Origin: Marisa cornuarietis
Lineage: Eukaryota > Mollusca > Gastropoda > Architaenioglossa > Ampullariidae
NCBI GenBank assembly: GCA_004794655.1
Contig: SMMW01000575.1
Coordinates: 12,103,001 to 12,167,000 of the forward strand
Direction: 5' to 3'
Length of the DNA: 64,000 nt
Below the pieces are notes generated by a model. It worked only from the letters and a program-made list of their open reading frames with translations. It was not told the DNA's origin and searched no databases. The translations under genes were made by a program, and so were the position numbers. Shown here piece by piece: positions 35,598 to 45,988 of the stretch. Each line of letters begins with the position of its first letter. Within the stretch, counting starts at the first letter, position 1.

Positions 35598-35890
35598 ATC
35601 GCGAACAAAAGGTACTATCAACAGCCAAGCGACGTAAGCTGGTCTTTTTTGGCCATGCGGCCGGCACGACACCCTGTCGAAGACTATCCTTCAAGGCACC
35701 TTGGAGGGTGGCCGACGCCGCGGAGGCCAGAGGAAGAACTGGCTTACGAACGTCATAGACTGGACTGGTCGTCCTGTACAGGACCTGCTCACTATCGCCC
35801 ACAATAGGCAAGAGTAGCGGGCCCTGTCAGCTGCCGCCTCTATCCGTGTGCTCCCCCAACACCAGGTGCCAGGCAAGGGGCGACTGACTG
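35598..35890 (+). pseudogene. LINE ORF2 C-terminus and 3' end
   Basis: Frame 1 (35598 on) gives STAKRRKLVFFGHA, the usual RR--FGH- segment. A one-base frameshift then leads to RHDTLSKTILQGTLEGG, RKNWLTNVIDWTGRP and DLLTIAHNRQE followed by a stop where the family usually has Trp (TAG for TGG), then RALSAAASIRV. This K-TILQG---GGRRRG--RKNW pattern is a common C-terminus of LINEs in invertebrate genomes. It ends in a short CGACTGACTGACT repeat, consistent with a LINE 3' terminus. 5'-truncated and inactive. Confidence 0.8.
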
Positions 35891-38035
35891 ACTAAACTGG
35901 TAAGGCCTTGACTGACAGATCTGCCTCCTATACTTTTAAGGAAGTGTTGCTGTTTACTGTTATTATACAAATTTTTTTCGGTCTATGTAAGCATTTTCAT
36001 TAGTCGATATTTGCATAATATGGTATAATTTGTTTTCTTTTTGTAAAGCAGTTTGCTACGAGTGTAAAGTGATAAATTCGCTATAAAATCTACTTTATCA
36101 TGATGATTATTACGTTTCCTGATCTACGAATAACCTACTCTTGATGAAACTCATCATCTAAACATAGTACATGCTACTTGTCAAAGGACGATAAGAGGTC
36201 TCTGTGTATGTAAGTGAAAAAGTATACGAGCTGCATTTAGATGCTTTGTTTCTCATTATTATCGACTCTCAGAGGTCAGAAGCAACTCTAGTGTTCTGTC
36301 CACGCACCACCACGCAGAACTTCAATCAAGGAAATTCCTTGTTGAAACCTTACGAATCGTTCTAGTGCTCAGAAGCAGACAATCTCTCTCTCTCTCTCTT
36401 GTACGCTCTCGCATGGTGTCGCGCTTTTACTGACCTGACTATTTGGTCAACAAAACAAGGTTTGCTTGCAGAACGTGGTGGTAGGTGGATGGGAGGGAGA
36501 GGAGGAGGGTATACCCCCGTGTCGCTTAGAACGGAGGCGTCAGCTGAGCCCGACCGAGTCACAGCGATCCGGTCTGCCCTTCGCCTGTCGTCTGCTTGGC
36601 TTCCTGTCTCCGCGACTGGGCCGCAGCAAGTGCAGCCTCCATCTGAGTGCTTGGCATTGTCTGGGTAGGAAGCACAACACGCGGCGTCCAGACTCACCCT
36701 GTTGTTGTTCTGTAGGTCCTGGTAAGTGTTACTACCAGGGTGGCGATCACAATTCTTGTCTTATGTTGATAGACTGGCTGACCCGCCGGGGGCTACATCT
36801 GTAGCAGACGCTAAGGGGAAAGAACTCCGGATACGGAGGAGCAAGTGCCAGCGAGAAGCTAAAATTATTCTCGTTCTCTTTCACTTGTGGTGTGTGTGTG
36901 TGTGTGCACGTGCGAGCGCGGGATCAATCAGTCAAGAGAAAGAGAGAGAAAGAAAATTCCCAGTCGTGTTTACATTCTGACAGAACGCACGTACGCCGTA
37001 AAAACGTCAACCTTTGCACGTGCATTGCCTCCATACTTCCATAACCTTTACGGAAACCGTGTCAGGTGCACACCTTTCTCAAATTCAGGTGCCGAGTAGT
37101 AAGTTCACGGCCTCTGTAACAGATTAGAGACTAAGGCTGGGGCCAGGTTCATGAAGACGCAGTCTTTCGTCTAGCCTTAGTAAGTTGCTACGAAAAAGCC
37201 TTCTGTCAAGATGTTTAGTGAATGGATCCTTGAGAAGTTGTAGGACACATGTTATTATCGTCATTTAAATCTGTATTTATATTTAAGCTAAGTAAGAATT
37301 TTTTTTAAAGCTAATGATGAACTGTAGTATGACCCCAGTTTAACATTATCTAGAAGTTCATACAAATGTTACAAACCTCTATTCCTTTCTTAATTCTTAG
37401 AAAATTGTTTTTCTTTGCACTGACTCAAGTTTTTATTGTATTAATTTAGCATAATTATTAATATGTATATGTCATTATAATAGTTTTCATATTTCTGTAT
37501 ATTATTCTTTCAGTGTGTTGTCATTATTTGTATTGGTCATTATAGTCTGGAATTAGGCTCCATGGGAATTCCTCAGTCAAGTAGCGAAACTACTTGTACT
37601 GTCTTTTTGTGTGTGAAGTGTACAATATCAAATGTGTTAGAGAAGCTTCGATCAGAGGACTGTATAGACGAAAATGAAATTTGTTCATGTTCTGGTGTGC
37701 ATGAACACATATCGAGCACTTTTTTACACTCAGATTCATAACTTTTGTGTAAATATTTCACACGTGGTGCCCTGGCGGTAAGGCTTAAGGCTCGATTTAC
37801 CGAAATTTACTATAAATAAATTTTATATTTGTACAGCTGCCGCAGTGTACACTTAGATGTTTCGTGTACAGAGAGCCATGTGGGGAAAATACCGCGCTTT
37901 TGTGAAGATCCTTGTCATTACTGGAGAGAGGGTGAAGGAAGAGACAGAGAGGCTTACTCAGTTTGTGATATTTTAAAATATTTCAGTCATCGTTGTGTCA
38001 TATGATTACTAGTCATGAGGGCTGTAGTGATGGTG
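35891..38035. other. No gene recognised
   Basis: Includes a CT run (about 36382-36400) and a GT run (about 36890-36905); 36450-36660 is fairly GC-rich and open in two + frames without recognised domains. 37240-37560 is AT-rich. Confidence 0.4.
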
Positions 38036-38335
38036 CTACACTCTTGCTTTCATACAAGCCGTGCGGACAGGCGTCCAAACGGACCTGCGCAAGGTAGACC
38101 AGATAGCTGAACAGCGACCCATCCTTTTGTCCAGCAGAAGAAAGGGACGGCCGGTGTTAGTTCGCTCAGGGGGAGAGACTGGCCAGAGATCAGTAGGTAA
38201 GCTGAGCTGGACAGGATCATAAACCACCGCAGGGTGACCAGGCTGACTGGGGGATGGGATTGAATGATGCGAGTTGATCGGGGGACAGTAGCGCCTGCTC
38301 TGTTGCTGATTGAATTGAACTCGTTCACCGCACAT
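38036..38335 (-). other. Uncharacterised pair of overlapping open frames
   Basis: Two minus-strand frames of 99 and 92 codons overlap almost completely. Neither shows a domain I can name. They lie beside the possible LTR-related stretch, so a retroelement origin is conceivable but unsupported. Confidence 0.2.
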
Positions 38336-39330
38336 TCATCAGTGCAGGTTAGACGGGTGGCAAGTTAACGACTTGACCACTCTTTAGAAAGGGTAGGCAC
38401 CCAGGTAAGATAAACTTGGGGTGGGGAATGTTTCCCGACTTGGGTGACGGTAGTTGTCTTAGACTAGCGTCGATGCACTATTGGTTGTAGTAAGCAGAGT
38501 CCATGTTTGGAAAGTCAGAACTGACCACCTGTCTGTCATGTGCTAGCTAGGTAGTGATTGGGTGTAGCTATGCAACAGAAGGTTGGAAGGAAGAGTGTAT
38601 GTATGCTTGACCAATCGTGAGAGAGAATGATCCTCACGGATGAGGATTTAGCATAGAGACCGGCGAGAACTCGCGGTCTTCGCACTGGAATCTCGAGGAA
38701 GAAGGTTGTAGCAGAGATCTGTTCAAGGCTGTTCAGAGTCTCCGCTGAGAGTTAGTCTGGGAATCGTGACTACTTCAGCACAACAGACTCCAGAGGTGCG
38801 TTAAGACCCACTCTTGGTACAGAGTGCACAACGTTTGCATCACCAGTGGCTGTCAGTCGTAGACAGCAGAGGTAAGCTGGTAGAGAAGCGTTGGTCCTCA
38901 TTAGGCGCGGTTAAGCTCTGATCGCAGTCCGGCCTTGAGGACGAGTCACGTGGTGGCACGCGGCAGTGCCAGAGTCTCTGTGTTCGTGGAAAAGGCAGCA
39001 ACGACTGGCGGAGTGACATCTACGGATTATCAGACGTCAAGACATCGGAGGGCCCTCCACATCGCGAGAGACATTCTTGTGTAGAGAGATAAGTGACGAG
39101 TGCAGTGTGTTGTGTGTGGTAGTTAAGCTAATTAGTCAGTGACTCACGATACCTGGATTAGCCGTAGGAGATCGTAGCGGGACGCCTAGAAAACGAGTTT
39201 GGATTGTGATTTGTGGCAATCATATATTGTGATTAACGTGTTGAAATCTTGTTGATTAATAATTCTTTTATACACTAAATTGCCTTGAGTTTGTTGTTGG
39301 GGACGTACGCTGGGGGCTCGGAGTCAGATT
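38336..39330 (+). other. Possible LTR-related sequence with tRNA-Pro-like primer binding site
   Basis: At about 39310 the sequence TGGGGGCTCG matches the first ten bases of the primer binding site complementary to tRNA-Pro (usually TGGGGGCTCGTCC...). Preceding it is a stretch of distinct composition ending in an AT-rich TAATAATTCTTTTATAC block and TTGTTGTTGGGG, as in an LTR U5. No second LTR, no terminal TG...CA pair and no gag/pol were recognised, so this is a hypothesis. Confidence 0.28.
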
Positions 39331-39842
39331 GAATCATTCATCCTATTAGCAATTTAGTGTAAGTGTTGCGTACACCGTACATGTCGACGTGAGTTGGTAG
39401 AGGTGTTGAGAGTGTAATTAGTCCGAGGCGACGGAAATTACACCCCTCTGACCATCCTCGCGTGTCCTTTTCCCCAAGGTTCACGACACGTTGCTGTGTT
39501 GAAAATTTACCATCTTACTGTCTGGTGCTGAAAGCAAAGATTAAGCAGTCGTAGCGCTGCCGGTAGGTAAAGTGCTCCAGTCACTTTATTTCTGCTGGTA
39601 TGAAAAACATTGTAAGAAACAACTTTCGAGGGGAAGAAAACTAACAAGAGAGAGAGAGACTGACGTAGACTTATGAAGTTGATTCTGTCTTTCACGAAAA
39701 GAGCTACCCTGTTCTTAGCGCAGACGCGATGTACAGATTGGATTATGGTACCGCCAGCAAGTGCCTTACTCGAATCTTAGTAAAACAACAAAATCATTGT
39801 TAAAAATTCCTTGAGGCGGAAGTTAACAACAAAATTATTTCT
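39331..39842. other. No gene recognised
   Basis: No supported gene. Confidence 0.45.
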
Positions 39843-40178
39843 TCAAGCAATAATGATATCAATAATATGAGAACTCGAGCTACCCCATCTCCACCCTTCC
39901 CCAAGCAGCCGTGCCGCATAACCACCATAATTGCCCAGACGGTAATTTGTCTCGCTAGAGTGCCCCGTCGGTTTGTCTTGCACGATCACAACGATGACGG
40001 AGGTGAGATCAGGTTGAAGTCCCGTTGTAATCGCTGGCACTGTGACAAGGATCTGTGGCGGCAAAGCAGGGGAAGCAATTTCATAGGCGGCGCTGACAGC
40101 CAAGAAGACGAACGTGGCAGTAACCGGAGTGTGCAACAGGTGGAGGGAACTGTCCTGAGCTGAAACAGTCACCGACAT
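39843..40178 (-). other. Candidate exon-like open frame, 111 codons
   Basis: A minus-strand frame with fairly GC-rich third positions across its first 75 codons, rich in Val, Thr, Ile and Pro (for example ASPALPPQILVTVPAITTG). No domain recognised, and the + strand is also open over 98 codons. It may be a chance frame. Confidence 0.2.
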
Positions 40179-40420
40179 GAAGTGGCGCGAGATGAAAGTA
40201 TAATTTGTTCAATGGCTATTTCTTCGATAAAGAGATTTCTTGTACATGTTGGGTAGTTGGCTTCCGAACAGCAGACATAAACACCGGTCTCACATGAGTT
40301 CAGTCCTAGGGAACTCTGCTCGTAAAATAGAGACATAGCATATCTGGAAAACTATTCTCCCCTTTTCCCTTTCCATTCTGTGTTTTTTTAAATCTATAAT
40401 ATAGACATATAATATGATTA
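40179..40420. other. Unique sequence
   Basis: Nothing recognised. Confidence 0.5.
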
Positions 40421-40638
40421 TCTTTCCTCCCGTCTTCTCTCTCTCCTCTGTTCTTTTCTCTTCCTTTCACTACCATATTTTCTTTCCCTCCTTTCCCCTT
40501 TCCCCCTCTCTCATTTTCTTTCCTGTTCCCCAATAACTTTTCTTTTTCTGGCTTTTTTCTCGCTCATATTTTTTTCTTTTCCCTCTTCTTGTCTTCCTTT
40601 CTTTATTTGTTAATTCATTGGTTTCTTCTTTTTTCGCC
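40421..40638 (+). repeat. Long polypyrimidine tract
   Basis: About 220 bases composed mostly of C and T on the + strand with few purine interruptions. This is low-complexity sequence, not a coding region, although the complementary strand shows Lys/Glu/Arg-rich open frames. Confidence 0.85.
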
Positions 40639-41012
40639 ACCGTATTTCCCCGATAATAAGACCAGGTCCTATTAATTTTTGACCCTAAAGAGGCATTATG
40701 GCTGATTTTCATGAGATCTTATTTTTCAAGTACTAAAATCTACATTTATTCTAATACAATCATGTCATAACATTGTCATAAAACACTCGAAACCCTGAAT
40801 TCCGGCCTCAATTTCTTGCGACTCCATTTCCGTGGAATCATTGTCCCTTATAATTTATATTGTCCTTTATTTTAAAAATATTAATATTAAGCCATAATTA
40901 TGTATTAATGTGATTACTTTTATAATGCAATACGTCTTTCGTGTTTCAACAAACGAACGAAATCCGTCGTCTGACTGACGATCGTAACTAGGACTTATAT
41001 TTGGGGTAGTAC
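40639..41012. mobile_element. Degraded inverted-repeat MITE
   Basis: Left end: ACCGTATTTCCCCGATAATA then AGACCAGGTCC. The reverse complement of 40987-41012 reads GTACTACCCCAAATATAAGT, similar in order though not in every base. The CGTATTTCCCCGATAATAAGAC end is a type seen in short DNA transposons of many animals. No target duplication could be defined. Confidence 0.45.
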
Positions 41013-41111
41013 TTTACTGACTCACGTTTGTGCTATTTTTGTTTGTGGCTGTCGATTTTTTTTAAAATCCTGTTTTTGTTTGAGTTTTGTTATATTGAGT
41101 GTATAAAATGG

Positions 41112-41136
41112 TGTATTATTATTATTATTATTATTG
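41112..41136 (+). repeat. (ATT)8 microsatellite, perhaps a LINE tail
   Basis: ATT run preceded by GAGTGTATAAAATGGTGT, which resembles the sequence before the ATT tail of CR1/L2-like LINEs. No coding remnant is visible upstream. Confidence 0.6.
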
Positions 41137-42455
41137 AATGTTATAAATGTTTTCATATTCTGAAACACCACGTTGTACGTTTTACTATAGCTTCAATGAT
41201 CATAAGCCTATGACAGCTATATATTTTGCGAGGTAACTTTGAAAAATGCGCACGCGAATAATAAAAATAATACTATATTAGTACAGTTACAAAAGTAACA
41301 CGTTCTGTGATTTTCATCATTAAATATTTTGCACACGGATGTAAGCATGGTACAAGTGAGTGTTATGTAACGCAGACTCATAGTCGGGTAGGCATGGAAG
41401 ATAATGATAGCAATGCGGGCTTGTCATGAACATATGCATTTTATAAATTTACCTTTTCTTAAAGAGAACGATTTAAAAAAATTATTCAAGCAAACCATCA
41501 TTGCAAAACAGTGACTGCCTAGGAATATTCGCTGTAAAGTTATCAAACCAATACAGAATCTAGCAACAATAGCTTGAATATTTCTGATACTTGCTAATAA
41601 TAGCTTTTTAACTTTGCGAAGCAAGTACAAGCATTACGCATGTTAACCATGCACAGACGGAAGAGCACCTTCTCTATTCGTCCGCGGTCACCATCACCTT
41701 TTGGGTTGTTTTTTGTCATTGACTTTACTGTAATGAAACTTTAGTGTAGGATCAAGCGTTTCCAGTGACGTGGACGCGTATGGATATGTGCGTCGGACAC
41801 GCGTGCCTCTTTCTGTCTGTGTGTGTGTGAGAGAGAAAACAAATTAGAACAAAAGGAAAGAATGTTAAAAAAAAGTTGGACATCAAAACGGTTCATGTCT
41901 CTCGAACCCCGTGCCTCCTGTTTGCTGCTGAGCGAAGGCGAGCGCCTGGGGCGGGCAGGGGTGGGGTGGATGAGTGGGAGCAGGATGCCCAGACTAAGTC
42001 AAACACTCCTCTCCTGCTCCCGACGCGTCCAGGTCTCGAGCGAAAAGCGGAAAGTTAAATTCCAGGGTCTCGAGCAGCACGTGTCACAGTTGGTCCGCGG
42101 GCGAAGGTCAGTCTCGTACGCGAACATTTTTTCTAATGGTTCCTGGCACGGTCAGTCGTCCTGCGCATGCTCACACGCGCCTGTCCCGATGGCGACGGCG
42201 TTTTCTGGAAAGGAAAATGTTTGTTCATATTTTGCTTTCGTAACAACAGGCGTCGGGAGATAAACAGAAGAAATTTTCTTGTCCAGACGCGAAAACAAAA
42301 CGCCAGGGCCAATAACTGGGCAAACAGTTCACGAGTTATGTACGTTGTTGCGAGGGTGGGTGGGTGGTGATGGTGGTGGTGGGGAAGGAGGATGGAAAGG
42401 GGAAAGGGGAGAGATCGGAGGAAGAGAGGGCAAGAAGCGAGTCTCCAAAAGGACT
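41137..42455. other. No gene recognised
   Basis: A 146-codon + frame (41823-42263) runs through a GC-rich patch without a recognised domain. 42357-42455 is purine-rich on the + strand. Confidence 0.4.
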
Positions 42456-42461
42456 CGGCAC
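42456..42461 (+). repeat. Left target-site duplication
   Basis: CGGCAC, repeated exactly at 43945-43950. Confidence 0.8.
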
Positions 42462-42504
42462 TATGGGGCGCCAAGAGGGGAATTTTCTCAAATTTGCTAT
42501 TTCT

Positions 42505-42747
42505 AGCTATACATTGCAATGCATAATTATAGAATGCAATGTATAGCTATAGATTGCATTTTATACTTATAGATTGCATTGTATAATTATAGATTGCATT
42601 CTATAACTATACATTGCAATGCATAATTATAGAATGCAATGTATAGCTATACATTGCATTTTATACTTATAGATTGCATTTTATAATTATAGATTGCATT
42701 CTATAACTATACATTGCAATGTATAATTTTACATTGCAATGTATAGC
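42505..42747 (+). repeat. 20-bp AT-rich satellite with 100-bp higher-order repeat, left arm
   Basis: Twelve units of about 20 bp, such as ATAGAATGCAATGTATAGCT, ATAGATTGCATTTTATACTT and ATAGATTGCATTCTATAACT. The series of five unit types repeats, giving a 100-bp higher-order period over about 2.4 cycles. Many units are near-palindromes. Confidence 0.9.
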
Positions 42748-43698
42748 AAGAGAGAGAAAAACTCGGTAAAAACCGAAGTGTTTCATTTATATTATACTCA
42801 GAAGTTGCTATCCAATTCATTTTATATATACCTTTCAATTCTTTAGCTATAGAATGCATTTTAGCTATCATTTGAAATCTATATTTATAGATTGCATTCT
42901 ATAACTTCTGACTTGAAATGTATACGGAACGAGGCTGGCTCATTTGCATATGGGAAAAGAAGGTCAAAGACCAACCAATCAGTGCGCTCATAGCAATGGC
43001 CGAGAGTCGTCTGCAACTTGGGATCGTAGAGACCAAAAAGTTTTGGCCGCAGAATGTGTTGTTTTGTTTTGTTTTGTTCAAATGTGTAATGAATCCAGTG
43101 ACCGTCTGTTAACCTCCCTTTCTCCTTCTTTAATCTTATTACTTGTAAGTCTTGAAATGTGTGTACTTTTACCGGACAAAGGGAAGGGCAGGGCGCAATA
43201 CGAGACACTGGCCAACCCACTACCTGCAATAAATTAGGGAAACCAGACCGCCGTGAAGCTGAGAGTGAGTGCTGAATGCGATGCGCACGAAATCTCCTTT
43301 CCTCTCGTATTCTGTTTGGAAGAAAATGCGGGTAGTCAGACGTTAAAAAAACAAAGGGGGTAGGGGTACTATTCTACTCGACCCTTAGACTTATAGTTTT
43401 CCTCTTGAACTGCATAGTTTTGTAGTTGCACAAGAACGAAGAAGGCCACTGCTACGAGCGCACTGATTGGTTGGTCTTTGACCTTCTTTTCCCATATGCA
43501 AATGAGCCAGCCTCGTTCCGTATACATTTCAAGTCAGAAGTTATAGAATGCAATCTATAAATATAGATTTCAAATGTATAGCTAGAATGCATTCTATAGC
43601 TAAAGAATTGAAATGTATATATAAAATGAATTGGATAGCAACTTCTGAGTATAATATAAATGAAACACTTCGGTTTTTACCGAGTTTCTCTCTCTCTA

Positions 43699-43905
43699 GC
43701 TATACATTGCAATGTATAATTATACATTTCAATGTATAGCTATACATGGCATTTTATACTTATAGAATGCAATGTATAGCTTTAGAATGCAATCTATAAG
43801 TATAGAATGAATTGTATAAATATAAAATGCAATCTATAAGTATAAAATGCAATGTATAGCTATACATTGCATTTTATAATTATACATTGCAATGTATAGC
43901 TAGAA
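43699..43905 (-). repeat. 20-bp AT-rich satellite, right arm
   Basis: The inverted counterpart of 42505-42747, about ten units of 20 bp, with some unit types replaced (for example ATAGAATGAATTGTATAAAT). Confidence 0.88.
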
Positions 43906-43944
43906 ATAGCAAATTTGAGAAAATTCCCCTCTTGGCGCCCCATA

Positions 43945-43950
43945 CGGCAC
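43945..43950 (+). repeat. Right target-site duplication
   Basis: CGGCAC, identical to 42456-42461. Confidence 0.8.
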
Positions 43951-45218
43951 ATCTTGTCCCAAAGCTACAACCCGAAAGCTGGCAGCCCGAGGCACACACA
44001 CACACACAGTGTAAGCCTCCATGATGACGTCGATTCATCTGCCATTTGCCTTGATATCCACAAATCTATCCCGGCCGCTCCGTTGGCTAATCAAGGCATG
44101 ATATTCTTCATTACATTTAAGCATTAATGTAAACTCACTGACATAAAAAGATAAAAGAGAGAGAGAGCGTGTGGTCGATGAAACACATGGTCTCTGAGGC
44201 TTCCCATAGTGCTTCGTCATCTGGGCGTGTCAAAAAGTTGAGGCGTTCATCTCACTTTGCCGTGTAATGCAGTGATTTTTGGGTACTGGTACATGACACA
44301 CGCCCTGCATGGTGTCTGTCTGCGAAACAGTCACCAGGGTTTCTCGCGATTTCTGACTCTCTCTTACACACACTCTTTCTCTCTCTCTCACTCCCTCTCT
44401 CAAACACACACAAAAACATTTGTGTTGTAACTATCATCTGCAGGAAGTTTACATTCAATACATTTATTTCCCTAGTACTTCTCTTTGTAAGGATATTAAT
44501 ATTATTACTATAACAGCAACATCAACACTTACTGCTACTACTGCTAGAAATAATAACATTCATAGTGCCTTTCAGATAGGAAGCGCTTTTGTCTTCTTAT
44601 CCTTTTTGTCTCTGTCGTTCAGAATCCCTTTAGTTGAGTTAGTTTAAACATTCGGAGCATCACATGTAATGAATTAATTTCTCTGCTACTTATTTTCTGA
44701 CAGGTAACAAGAGAACGGTAACTTTTGCAGAGATGGCTTCTGTAGCTCGTTTCAGATGCCGACGAAGTAATTGCTTCTTTATCTTCACTTTTTTTCTTCT
44801 CCATCCTCTGCTGTAGCGAGTGACGTACTAGAAAAAAAAACACGCCGGGTCATTTTCTGCATAGCAAATAAACTGCTGAGTACATTTTCTAGATCATCGC
44901 TGTATTGAGTGACCTGTTTCTGCAGCACTTTAGGTCAGCCCTCGTGTAGGCAGTGACCTGCTTAAGAAACAGTATGTCAATCAGCCGGATAGCAATGACC
45001 TACAAAAACTCCTGACGGTCTGGATGATCTCCAGACCCGATCAGACCATCTGCGAAGAGAAGGCTCAAATGTGTCCCTCCTTCGGCGTCCAGATTAAAAA
45101 AAAAAGAAAAAAATTAGGCCGATCGCGTGACGTTTAAGAACATACTCAAGAGGCTACCAAACACGATGATAATATCTTTCTAGATTGGCCAACACTGGAC
45201 TAAACTAGTAATGCAGCA
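43951..45218. other. No gene recognised
   Basis: Short CA run (about 43993-44008), GA run (about 44155-44167) and a CT-rich stretch (44358-44402). No supported gene. Confidence 0.45.
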
Positions 45219-45221
45219 TTA
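45219..45221 (+). repeat. Left TTA target-site duplication
   Basis: TTA next to the left inverted repeat, matched by TTA at 45986-45988. PIF/Harbinger elements typically duplicate a 3-bp TWA target. Confidence 0.75.
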
Positions 45222-45396
45222 AGGCCTATTCTCACGCTGCAATGTACCGCACTTGCAATGTTTGCAGGCCTTGCTCGGAGTTTTTCGAGTTTTGCACACG
45301 GCTGCCATGGGGCCTTACATCAAGGTTTTCAAGAATACGACGTGGTTCTTTTGTTCGCAAAGTCTGACTTACATTCCATGGATTTAACCAATTGAA

Positions 45397-45600
45397 ATGC
45401 TTGAACACAGTAGGCTCCCTTTTACCTCCAAATTGAAAATGGCGATATGGTCAGAGGAAAGGTGTGTAAGTATGATATGTATGTGGGAAAACTACCCGTG
45501 TCTGTTCGACACTGCCAATCCGGAATATCTGAACCAGAATAAGGCCAAGAATGCCTTAATTGAAATTGCTTGTGCTCTGGGCAGCCTCGATCAAATATAA
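45397..45600 (+). pseudogene. Truncated MADF/Myb-SANT-like protein of a Harbinger element
   Basis: A 67-codon frame; Met-15 (45439), just before IWSEE, may be the native start. It shows the MADF pattern: WSEERCVSMI, then MWENYPCLFDTANPEYLNQN, then KAKNALIEIACALG (compare the family's L---V---P-LYD---P-Y-n---r---W--I---lg). In PIF/Harbinger transposons this partner protein helps bind DNA and bring the transposase to the nucleus. The frame ends at 45600, near the point where the transposase remnant also ends, so the stop is probably created by the deletion junction. Confidence 0.75.
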
Positions 45601-45835
45601 ACGTTGCAGACGACATTCCCAAAAAGCGTCTGCATTCTCTCTCGTGTTCCGAAGATATTTCTTTTAGAAGACATGAAAAGGCACCCAAGCGACTCCTTCG
45701 CGCTACCCACCTCTCACCCACATCTTTTTTTCTTCTTCTTCTTAATCTCCCTACTTCATCAAACAATATTATTAACGTACCAGTAGTAGCTTCCGAAAGT
45801 ATCTGATTGTCTGCCATTTTGTCGACTACCCACAA
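45590..45835 (-). pseudogene. Truncated Harbinger transposase, N-terminal region only
   Basis: Codons 1-82 of a minus-strand frame (which stays open to 45422 only by reading the opposite strand of the MADF piece). The pattern RRRRKKDVGERWVARRSR, then LGAFSCLLKEI, then RRFLGMSSATF matches the conserved N-terminal stretch of HARBI1-like transposases (basic run, W----R---G-y--LL-EL, then F--y-RMs---F). The helix-turn-helix remainder and the DDE nuclease residues are absent. Non-functional. A TGACGTCA motif lies about 15 bp upstream of its start, within the element. Confidence 0.8.
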
Positions 45836-45985
45836 TGCGCTGCGCTGATGACGTCACCTCGCAAGACACTAGCCGACTAGCGTATGGCTTTGCTACGTGA
45901 GAGTAGAACGGTGCTGCAACGCTGCCTAGCAGGCAAAATCTTGCACGCCCAAACCTTGAAAACATTGCAGCGTGAGAATAGGCCT

Positions 45986-45988
45986 TTA
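45986..45988 (+). repeat. Right TTA target-site duplication
   Basis: TTA, matching 45219-45221. Confidence 0.75.

Larger units (their letters stand above)
42462..43944. mobile_element. Foldback DNA transposon, 1.48 kb, arms of about 500 bp
   Basis: Long inverted repeats: left arm 42462 to about 42998, right arm about 43440 to 43944. Both begin TATGGGGCGCCAAGAGGGGA; the match continues through a satellite-like section of 20-bp AT-rich units and a GAGAGAAA-CTCGGTAAAAACC block. It then passes AACTTCTGACTTGAAATG and a segment with CTCATTTGCATATGGGAAAA and ACCAACCAATCAGTGCGCTC. The arms differ mainly by loss or change of satellite units. The central 440 bp (about 43000-43440) is unique and has no recognised gene. 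Exact 6-bp CGGCAC duplications flank it. Non-autonomous; the superfamily is not identified. A diverged short relative is at 18115-18426. Confidence 0.88.
45222..45985. mobile_element. Internally deleted PIF/Harbinger DNA transposon
   Basis: Perfect inverted ends, AGGCCTATTCTCACGCTG onward for about 24 bp (45222-45245 and 45962-45985), flanked by TTA duplications. Inside, two convergent coding remnants meet: a MADF/Myb-SANT-like protein start on the + strand from the left end, and the N-terminal part of a Harbinger transposase on the minus strand from the right end. Autonomous PIF/Harbinger elements carry just these two genes. At 764 bp the element has lost the 3' halves of both, including the DDE catalytic domain, so it can move only with proteins from elsewhere. 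Superfamily assignment rests on four independent signs: the duplication, the ends and both genes. Confidence 0.9.

Noticed and set aside
42505..42747. Regular 20-bp repeats that could suggest a CRISPR array
   Set aside because: Units are contiguous with no unique spacers, AT-rich and part of a transposon's inverted arms; the DNA is eukaryotic.
45422..45589. Downstream part of the Harbinger minus frame
   Set aside because: It is only the reverse strand of the MADF remnant, beyond the deletion junction.
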